Shown here in pieces: positions 1 to 5,095 of a DNA stretch of 5,736 bases. The DNA lies in assembly GCA_902795785.1 (NCBI GenBank), contig CADBMK010000047.1, positions 1 to 5,736 of the forward strand. Direction: 5' to 3'. The notes beneath the pieces were generated by a model, which saw only the letters and a program-made list of their open reading frames with translations, was not told the DNA's origin and did not search any database. This stretch comes from an uncultured Bacteroidia bacterium. Lineage in GTDB: Bacteria; Bacteroidota; Bacteroidia; Bacteroidales; UBA932. Both the position numbers and the translations under genes were made by a program. The first letter of the stretch is position 1; each line of letters begins with the position of its first letter.

Positions 1-461
1 CCATCCTTGATGTAACACTCGTCCAACACCTCGTAGATTATCCCTGACGGGAAAACGAAGTCTTTGTCAAGGACGGCATACTGCCAGGTTATACTGTCGC
101 TGTCTATGGACGGGTCGTGGTAATAATCCCCGTCTTTAATAATCTCATAATCCACCGGATGATCTACCATCTCCACTCCAAGTGAAGTCAGGACGTCAAA
201 CTCCGCCTGGTCCCTTGGAAGGAATCTCACATACAGATTTGTGGGAGAGACGTCAATCCTTCCCGCCTTGGTGGGATAGAGGGCCTGAAGCGCTGCCTTG
301 ACATTATCCAGTTTGTATGGATTGTCAAGTTTCTGCCCCAGTTCTATCATATCGTGTCCTACCGAGTCCGGCCCGCACGGAGCCGGAGGCAGATCCTGAC
401 CGGATTTCTCGCAGGAGGCCGCCATCAAGGCGGCCACTGCTACTAAAATGAAGTTTTTCAT
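1..461 (-). CDS. Bacteroidetes-type lipoprotein, N-terminal part (3' end outside window)
   Basis: The reading frame opens with ATG at 461-459 and stays open to the window edge, showing 153 residues. Residues 1-17 form a lipoprotein signal peptide: a Lys at position 2, a hydrophobic stretch (residues 4-15) and a lipobox AASC with the lipidated Cys at 17. The mature protein is therefore probably attached to the outer or inner membrane. The following region, roughly residues 48-150, contains NLYVRFLP (75-82), DYEII (104-108), DYYHDPS (112-118) and ITWQYAVL (124-131). I associate this pattern with the N-terminal part of Bacteroidetes lipoproteins of unknown function, from memory and without a search. 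The gene has its own candidate promoter and lies after the permease terminator, so it is a separate transcription unit. There is no obvious Shine-Dalgarno sequence, as is usual in this phylum. Function cannot be assigned, and the C-terminal domains that might reveal it are not visible. Confidence 0.85.
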   Translation of the reverse strand, partial: MKNFILVAVAALMAASCEKSGQDLPPAPCGPDSVGHDMIELGQKLDNPYKLDNVKAALQALYPTKAGRIDVSPTNLYVRFLPRDQAEFDVLTSLGVEMVDHPVDYEIIKDGDYYHDPSIDSDSITWQYAVLDKDFVFPSGIIYEVLDECYIKD

Positions 462-488
462 AGTTAGCTTTTGACTGTTATGCTTTCG

Positions 489-496
489 CAAAGTTA
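489..496 (-). promoter_or_regulatory. Candidate Bacteroidetes -7 promoter box for the lipoprotein gene
   Basis: On the minus strand this reads TAACTTTG, an exact match to the Bacteroidetes primary sigma factor -7 consensus TAnnTTTG. It lies 27 bases upstream of the ATG at 461, so transcription would start near 482-484 with a leader of about 20 bases. No good TTTG-like -33 element is visible at the expected distance; an inverted repeat occupies that region instead. Confidence 0.5.
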
Positions 497-505
497 TAAC
501 CCCAA

Positions 506-532
506 AAGCGTGTAAGCCGTTTTGACACGCTT
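506..532. repeat. Perfect 8-bp inverted repeat upstream of the lipoprotein promoter
   Basis: AAGCGTGT (506-513) and ACACGCTT (525-532) are exact reverse complements separated by 11 bases. The dyad centre is about 37 bases upstream of the predicted start site, over the expected -33 region. It could be an operator for the lipoprotein gene. On the minus strand the second arm is followed by TTTT, so it could also form a second, weaker hairpin behind the permease terminator. The sequence does not decide between these. Confidence 0.5.
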
Positions 533-570
533 AATTAAAGAAAAAGGCCTCCCACATACGTGGAAGGCCT
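531..570 (-). terminator. Intrinsic terminator of the permease unit
   Basis: Read on the minus strand, AGGCCT (570-565) and the second AGGCCT (550-545) pair, then one mismatch (564/551), then four further pairs (563-560 with 555-552) around a 4-base loop (559-556). The stem is GC-rich and is followed directly by a T-rich tract (TTTTTCTTTAATT, 543-531). It starts 38 bases after the codB stop codon, the right place and orientation to end transcription of the phosphoribosyltransferase-permease unit. Confidence 0.88.
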
Positions 571-608
571 GTATTCAACGCCCAAAAGGGCAGATTTTTA
601 TCAAAAAT

Positions 609-1868
609 TTACTTCTTGCAGACAACGTTGCCGATAAGATATACAACCGCTGCCGTTGCCATACCGTTGATTGAAGGGATACCCCAGGTTACGAGGTTGG
701 CCACTACAGCTCCAACAACAACACCTGCAACAGAGAACCAGTTGACAGTCTTGATTTCAACTGAATCCTCAAGATATGCCTTGCGGTTGACGAAATAGTC
801 AAGCACGAGGATGATACCGATTGGAGGAAGGGTGCAGTTCAAAACGTTGAGCCATGCGCAGAAGTTCCAGTAAAGCCATACAGCCGCAACTGTACCGATG
901 ATACCTGAAACAAGTACCATGAACTTCTTTGAAAGACCGGTGATATTGGCAAGACCGAGTCCGGTTGAGTAAAGGGCGTTGTCGTTCGTTGTCCAGATGT
1001 TAAGACCGAGGACAAGGATTGCAAAGTAGAAGAGGTTGAGGTTGAGCATAACCTCGAAGATGTCATTACCGCCCACGTAGATTGAAGAAACGGCTCCGAA
1101 GAAGAACATCAGGGAGTTACCGATGAAGAATGCCACTACCGTAACGATTGCAGCAATCTTTCCGTTCTTTGCGAAACGTGTGAAGTTAGGGGTCGCAGTA
1201 CCTCCGGATACGAAGCTACCGATTACAAGACCGGCGCCTGCAATGATTGAAAGGTCCTTTGTGCCCTTCGCAAACTGCTCTGCGAGGGTTGCGTCACCGT
1301 TTGAAACGGCCATGAACATTGCCACGGTACCGAGAACCGCAACAAGCGGAACGGCGATATAGCTGACAACGGTAAGGCTCTTGATTCCGAAGTAAGCTGA
1401 GCTTGTCATAAGTACGCCGGCGATTACGACAAGGGCGTAACCCTGCCATGGCATCGCGTCAGGAGTAACTTCAAGTCCCATGAGTTCCTTGGCAACAGGA
1501 ATGGCGAACATCGCCAGACCTACGCCGAACCAACCCATCTGGGTGAAACTGATCATTGCGCTAGGGAGCCAGCTGCCTTTCTGTCCGAATGAACGTCTGG
1601 CGAGAAGGTCAAGGGAGAAACCGCTTTCCGCACCGATGAATCCAAGTGCTCCGGTGTAGGCGCCAAGGATTGCGCCACCGAGGATAAGCGCCATGATGAA
1701 ACCTTTGAGGTCAAGACCCGCGGCGAGGTTCTGGCCTACCCACATGCTGGCTGAGAAGAATGTGAATCCCAGCATGATCATAAACATTGTGACGGTACCT
1801 TTACGGCCGTTCTGAGGGACTGAGGATGTCGAGTAATCGTTGTCGACCTTCTTACAATTGTTGCTCAT
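609..1868 (-). CDS. codB: Cytosine permease CodB (NCS1 family)
   Basis: This 419-residue inner-membrane protein matches E. coli CodB in length and along its whole sequence. CodB is a cation-coupled importer of cytosine from the nucleobase-cation-symport-1 family. Conserved stretches include FFSASMWVG (37-45), SFTQMGWFGVGLAMFAIP (107-124), the GSFVSGGTATPNF segment (217-229), GNSLMFFFGA (250-259), GLNIWTTNDNALY (288-300) and PPIGIILVLDYFVNRKAY (348-365). Gln110 and Trp113 line up with a Gln-x-x-Trp pair linked to substrate binding in CodB. The family has 12 membrane helices and the hydropathy here fits. The start is supported by alignment of the N-terminal SVPQNGRKG segment with the E. coli protein. 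The gene begins 6 bases after the phosphoribosyltransferase-like gene, with which it is surely co-transcribed, and ends before a strong terminator. No cytosine deaminase gene is nearby. A related base (uracil, hypoxanthine) as substrate cannot be excluded, but cytosine is the best call. Confidence 0.93.
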   Translation of the reverse strand: MSNNCKKVDNDYSTSSVPQNGRKGTVTMFMIMLGFTFFSASMWVGQNLAAGLDLKGFIMALILGGAILGAYTGALGFIGAESGFSLDLLARRSFGQKGSWLPSAMISFTQMGWFGVGLAMFAIPVAKELMGLEVTPDAMPWQGYALVVIAGVLMTSSAYFGIKSLTVVSYIAVPLVAVLGTVAMFMAVSNGDATLAEQFAKGTKDLSIIAGAGLVIGSFVSGGTATPNFTRFAKNGKIAAIVTVVAFFIGNSLMFFFGAVSSIYVGGNDIFEVMLNLNLFYFAILVLGLNIWTTNDNALYSTGLGLANITGLSKKFMVLVSGIIGTVAAVWLYWNFCAWLNVLNCTLPPIGIILVLDYFVNRKAYLEDSVEIKTVNWFSVAGVVVGAVVANLVTWGIPSINGMATAAVVYLIGNVVCKK

Positions 1869-1874
1869 TTGTTT

Positions 1875-2918
1875 TTATAGGGTATTAAGTTGTTCCAGAC
1901 GGCTCTCGCAGATCTTTGTCAGATTCTGCTTCCTAAGATTGGCGATGTAATCCTGTTCCTTCTGATAAAGGGCCTCGAGGCCTGCATCCTCAGGATAATT
2001 ATTTATTTCAAGCCACTGCTTGTAGTCTGCCTTGTCGTATCCCACCTTCTCGGCCAGGAAGGCGTCCATGCTTGAGAATGGGCTGACTCTGAGAAGGTCC
2101 TCCCAGTAGCCTCTTACCTCAGCGTAATGCTCTTCGATTTCATATCGGCGTGCGCCTCCGTCATAGATGATGCACTTCTCAAGAAGAGCCGGGGCATATT
2201 TGTAGTCAAGGATATACTCCCTGAATTCAGGAGAGATGGTTGCGTCCTTCCAGCCGAAATCAATCATCGGGATATTGACTCCCGTCACGCCCTTGTCGGT
2301 ATATACGGTGAACATTCCCTCGTAGAAAATGCAGTCAAAGCCCTCGAACTCAGGCCAGATCTCACGGATGAGCCTGGTCTCCTCCTCCATAAGCGGAATT
2401 GCACGTGTGCCGCCGATGGTAAAGAACACGATTTTCTTGATAGAGCCTCCGTTTGCGCGGAAGTATTCTATGAAGTACCTCATACAGAGCCTGAGAGTAT
2501 CTCCGCTGGCGATGATGTCGCCTATCATCAGAGTGCAGTCCTTCTCAGGATGCAGTTTCTCATACTTCACGTCAAGTCCGGTTATCACACCGCATTCGAT
2601 GACGCGCTCGCAACTGAGGAAGTTGATATTGTTCACACGGATTCCCGCCTCGAAGCAGCACTCCTCAAGAGGATAGTTCAAGCCACCGCGAAGGATGGTA
2701 AGAATGGCTGCTGTCTTTACGTCCGGTTCAAGAGCCTTCAGGGCCTCAACCGTAGGCGCGAGCATGGCCTTATAACAATCAAACCCGACGACTTCAGGCG
2801 ATGCCATCAGACGACAGGTTTGTTCGTTGGAAATAATATAATAATTATTAAGGTACTGATCCGATTCAAGTCTGTAGAGGCCTGAATGATCCTGTATATT
2901 TCTTAATTTGTGTGACAT
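1875..2918 (-). CDS. Phosphoribosyltransferase-like protein, divergent, paired with cytosine permease
   Basis: The 347-residue protein looks like a type I phosphoribosyltransferase with layout closest to uracil phosphoribosyltransferase. AILTILRGGL (71-80) resembles the UPRT ILRAGL loop. TLMIGDIIASGDTL (129-142) resembles the PRPP-binding loop. VTGVNIPMIDFGWKD (211-225) resembles the base-binding YIIPGLGDAGD segment near the UPRT C-terminus. The PRPP loop has Gly133 where most enzymes have the first of two acidic residues; Asp134 is kept. Residues after about 225 form a charged, apparently helical extension of about 120 residues that UPRT lacks. The start at 2918 is firm: it is the first ATG, and an in-frame TAA at 2933-2931 rules out a longer N-terminus. 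The gene precedes codB by 6 bases and follows deoC, suggesting a role in base or nucleoside salvage. It could transfer phosphoribose to a base, cleave a nucleotide, or act as a PyrR-like sensor. The specific function is inference. Confidence 0.8.
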   Translation of the reverse strand: MSHKLRNIQDHSGLYRLESDQYLNNYYIISNEQTCRLMASPEVVGFDCYKAMLAPTVEALKALEPDVKTAAILTILRGGLNYPLEECCFEAGIRVNNINFLSCERVIECGVITGLDVKYEKLHPEKDCTLMIGDIIASGDTLRLCMRYFIEYFRANGGSIKKIVFFTIGGTRAIPLMEEETRLIREIWPEFEGFDCIFYEGMFTVYTDKGVTGVNIPMIDFGWKDATISPEFREYILDYKYAPALLEKCIIYDGGARRYEIEEHYAEVRGYWEDLLRVSPFSSMDAFLAEKVGYDKADYKQWLEINNYPEDAGLEALYQKEQDYIANLRKQNLTKICESRLEQLNTL

Positions 2919-2938
2919 CCCGATAAGAATTTATCGGG
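2919..2938. repeat. Perfect 8-bp inverted repeat abutting the phosphoribosyltransferase start codon
   Basis: CCCGATAA (2919-2926) and TTATCGGG (2931-2938) are exact reverse complements around a 4-base centre. The repeat sits between the candidate -7 box (2942-2949) and the ATG (2918-2916), touching the start codon. As RNA it would form a stem-loop over the ribosome landing site; as DNA it is a compact palindrome over the predicted transcription start. No T-run follows on either strand, so it is not a terminator. Confidence 0.75.
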
Positions 2939-2941
2939 GCA

Positions 2942-2973
2942 CAAAGTTAGCAAAAACTATTAGAAATACACAA
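2942..2973 (-). promoter_or_regulatory. Candidate Bacteroidetes promoter for the phosphoribosyltransferase-codB unit
   Basis: On the minus strand, TAACTTTG at 2949-2942 matches the TAnnTTTG -7 consensus exactly. A TTG at 2973-2971, inside the last codons of deoC, sits 21 bases upstream of it, a plausible spacing for the -33 element (consensus TTTG). Transcription would start around 2934-2937, inside the inverted repeat, giving a leader under 20 bases. The same TAACTTTG octamer occurs at the other promoter in this window (496-489). Confidence 0.6.
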
Positions 2974-3853
2974 CTGTTTTTTGCTCGAGTGACGACAGAA
3001 GAGCATTTGCGAGACGGCTGACGCCGAGACGGAAATACCTGTTGTCAAGCCATTCCCCGCCAAGGACAGAGGAAACGATTGAGTAATAGGAAACTGCGTC
3101 CAAAGTGGTTGAAATACCACCTGCAGCTTTGAAACCAACCTTTCTTCCTGTCTTCTCATAAAATGCCTTGATGCTGGCGCACATCACGTATGCGGCTGTA
3201 GGAGTAGCGTTGACGCTTACCTTTCCTGTAGATGTCTTGATGAAATCCGCACCGTTCTCCATTGCAAGGAATGAAGCGTCGGCAATGAGTTCAGGAGTTA
3301 CGAGGAGTCCTGTTTCAAGGATAACCTTGAGAATCACCCTGCGGCCCAGTTTTGCCGCGGTCCTGTCGATAGCCTCCTTCATTACCTTAATTTCATTTCC
3401 TGCAGCGGCATAGTCTCCGGCAAGGAAAGAATTAAGGGCAAGGACAATGTCAATCACGTCGGCTACGTCTTCGACTGCGAGTTCGCATTCCCTGACCTTA
3501 ACCTCGAGGAAACTCTGGGCTGAAGGGAAACAGCTCGAAACGCAGGTGACATGAAGTTCATCCGTCGAACGGGTCTTACGTACTACGTGGGCGAAGTTTG
3601 GATAAACACAAACAGATGCCACACGAGGAAGATCTGGATACTGGGTTGAGAGCCCATTCACTTTTTCAACAAGTCCCTTGACTTTGCTTTCCGTGTCATT
3701 GGTTGAGAGGGTTGTTACGTCCATGGCTGAAAAACAAGTCTTCAGCACCTGCTCCGAAACAACATTCTCAACATTACCGGCACAAAAATCAAGATTCCTG
3801 GCAATTTCATCCTTATCAAGGATCAATCCGTACTTGGTTGTTAATTCCGACAT
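2960..3853 (-). CDS. deoC: Deoxyribose-phosphate aldolase
   Basis: The enzyme reversibly splits 2-deoxy-D-ribose 5-phosphate into glyceraldehyde 3-phosphate and acetaldehyde in the cytoplasm, the last step in using deoxynucleosides as carbon source. The class I aldolase signature is complete: FIKTSTGK at 204-211 with Schiff-base Lys206 (equivalent to E. coli Lys167), the second active-site Lys242 in VGFKAAGG (239-246), and Asp135 in the VIDIV strand (equivalent to E. coli Asp102). LKVILETG (175-182) is another family strand. The protein has 297 residues against 259 in E. coli, mainly because of an N-terminal extension of about 40 residues. The penultimate residue is Tyr296, recalling the functional C-terminal Tyr259 of the E. 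coli enzyme. It starts 22 bases after the radical SAM gene, with no promoter visible in that gap, so it probably belongs to the pheT transcription unit. The promoter of the next unit overlaps its 3' end. Confidence 0.96.
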   Translation of the reverse strand: MSELTTKYGLILDKDEIARNLDFCAGNVENVVSEQVLKTCFSAMDVTTLSTNDTESKVKGLVEKVNGLSTQYPDLPRVASVCVYPNFAHVVRKTRSTDELHVTCVSSCFPSAQSFLEVKVRECELAVEDVADVIDIVLALNSFLAGDYAAAGNEIKVMKEAIDRTAAKLGRRVILKVILETGLLVTPELIADASFLAMENGADFIKTSTGKVSVNATPTAAYVMCASIKAFYEKTGRKVGFKAAGGISTTLDAVSYYSIVSSVLGGEWLDNRYFRLGVSRLANALLSSLEQKTVVYF

Positions 3854-3875
3854 AATATTTGTGTTTAATTAGTGA

Positions 3876-4631
3876 TTAACCTTTTATCTGTATGGTAAAG
3901 CCTTCGTCAATCAATGGCTGTACCAAATCTTTCATCTGCTCTGGGGTGAATTTTTCCAGCCCCTTCATAGGCGTATCGCGGGCGATGGTATAGACCATTA
4001 CCTCACGCGGCCTGAGTTCCCTGACGATATCCATCCATTTCCCGAGGCTTTCCTGATTGGAAGAGTCAAAGCCATTTCCCTTCAGGAACATAGTCTGGAG
4101 GATGAAGTTCCCTTCGAATCGCTTCAGATCCTCCACAATCCTGCGGACACTGTAATTGCCAGCCGGCTTGTTTATCAGGGCCGCCTGATCATCCGTCGAC
4201 GCATCCAGCTTCATTATAGGATTGTCAACCTTCTTCAGGGCCTCAAAGACATCGTTCCTGTGGACCATAGTAGAGTTTGACAGGACGGACACCCTGGCCT
4301 TAGGGAAATACCTGTCCCTGAGTTCAAGGGTAATGTCAATAATCTGCGGAAATTCAGGATTGAGGGTAGGTTCACCGTCTCCGGAAAACGTAATCGAATC
4401 AATCGGAGTCTGAGTGGCGGCACATTCCTTGAGTTTCTTCTCAAGTGCAGCCCTGACATCTTCCGCAGTAGGAAGTTTCTTATCCTCCCTTCCGTCCGCA
4501 TTCCAACCGCATTCACAGTAGATGCAGTCGAAGTTACAAAACTTTCCCTTTTCCGGCAGCAGGTTGATTCCAAGAGAAGAACCCAGCCTTCTGCTGAAAA
4601 TAGGGCCGAAAACCGTGTTTTCTCGCATCAT
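3876..4631 (-). CDS. Radical SAM protein of the COG0731 (TYW1-like) family
   Basis: The 251-residue protein carries the radical SAM motif CNFDCIYC, with Cys32, Cys36 and Cys39 to bind a [4Fe-4S] cluster that cleaves S-adenosylmethionine. The preceding segment, FGPIFSRRLGSSLGINLLP (8-26), is the hallmark N-terminus of COG0731 proteins, the group that includes archaeal and eukaryotic wyosine synthases. SGDGEPTLNPEF (83-94) is the SAM-contacting GGE-type motif. The only other cysteines are Cys41 and Cys70, and there is none before Cys32. The second iron-sulphur cluster of archaeal wyosine synthase, which uses extra N-terminal cysteines, therefore appears absent. The bacterial branch has no function I can name. 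The ATG at 4631 overlaps the TGA of the upstream lipoprotein (ATGA), which suggests translational coupling; a second ATG at 4628 could also serve, with AGGAA just upstream. The true reaction is unknown. Confidence 0.9.
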   Translation of the reverse strand: MMRENTVFGPIFSRRLGSSLGINLLPEKGKFCNFDCIYCECGWNADGREDKKLPTAEDVRAALEKKLKECAATQTPIDSITFSGDGEPTLNPEFPQIIDITLELRDRYFPKARVSVLSNSTMVHRNDVFEALKKVDNPIMKLDASTDDQAALINKPAGNYSVRRIVEDLKRFEGNFILQTMFLKGNGFDSSNQESLGKWMDIVRELRPREVMVYTIARDTPMKGLEKFTPEQMKDLVQPLIDEGFTIQIKG

Positions 4632-5095
4632 TTCCTATTCCTCCATAAAATTTCATCGCATTCAGGTTCAAGCACATACCTTCCGCACGAATCCAAACGG
4701 ACGGTAACGACACTGGACGCCCTTATCCTTCGCAGACTGGATTCGGCAGCCAACTCCATGTCACGTTCCTTCTCAATTACGGTCTTTTCCTTGAGAATCT
4801 GAGTCTTGGCCCTGTCCACAATCTTGAAGAACTTATCCGGGTCCTCAAGGTAATGGTCCACGCTAACAAGGTAATCCTCCATCGTGCAGCCGTATTTCTC
4901 GAAGATAGGTCGATAGAACCAGAGTGTATCGGCCCTCTTTTTCTCATCCCTGTTCTGGATGAGCCACTGATCGGCGATGAACATCTCGGCATAGATCTTA
5001 CTGAACTTCTTTTCAGGAATAATCCTACCCTTCCGCTGGCAGGAGGCTGTCAGCAAAAGGGTGAAGATCAATAATATGCCGATAAACTTCTTCAT
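4628..5095 (-). CDS. DUF4296 family lipoprotein
   Basis: The 155-residue protein begins with a clear lipoprotein signal: two lysines, a hydrophobic core (residues 4-15) and lipobox TASC with the lipidated Cys at 19. The mature part is small, charged and mostly helical. The IIPEKKF segment (25-31) and the YGCTMEDYLVSVDHYLEDPDKF-type stretch (68-89) fit DUF4296, a domain of unknown function largely restricted to Bacteroidetes; I recognise this from pattern, not from a search. A strongly charged helix (about 94-125) follows. The ATG at 5095 shares one base with the pheT stop (TAATG), and the stop overlaps the radical SAM start by four bases, so the three genes are almost certainly co-transcribed and probably translationally coupled. 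It is expected to sit in the cell envelope facing the periplasm. No catalytic residues are evident, and the link to its cytoplasmic neighbours is not obvious. Confidence 0.85.
   Translation of the reverse strand: MKKFIGILLIFTLLLTASCQRKGRIIPEKKFSKIYAEMFIADQWLIQNRDEKKRADTLWFYRPIFEKYGCTMEDYLVSVDHYLEDPDKFFKIVDRAKTQILKEKTVIEKERDMELAAESSLRRIRASSVVTVRLDSCGRYVLEPECDEILWRNRK

Noticed and set aside
580..591. Small hairpin GCCC-AAAA-GGGC between the codB stop and the terminator
   Set aside because: Only four base pairs, with no T-run on the minus strand side. A T-run follows it on the plus strand, but there is no plus-strand gene to terminate. Probably incidental.
2127..2885. 252-codon open frame on the plus strand, antisense to the phosphoribosyltransferase-like gene
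   Set aside because: It lies wholly inside a gene with clear motifs on the other strand, its translation shows no recognisable domain, and its composition looks like a reverse-frame shadow.
2919..2938. Inverted repeat after deoC considered as a deoC terminator
   Set aside because: There is no T-run after the stem on the minus strand; the start codon of the next gene follows directly.
3854..3875. AT-rich gap before deoC examined for a promoter or regulatory repeat
   Set aside because: No TAnnTTTG box is present and the short TTAAT-type symmetry is imperfect and expected by chance in AT-rich sequence.
3876..4631. Calling the radical SAM protein a wyosine synthase
   Set aside because: It has no cysteines before the CX3CX2C motif to form the second cluster and no flavodoxin domain, so only the family relation is supported.
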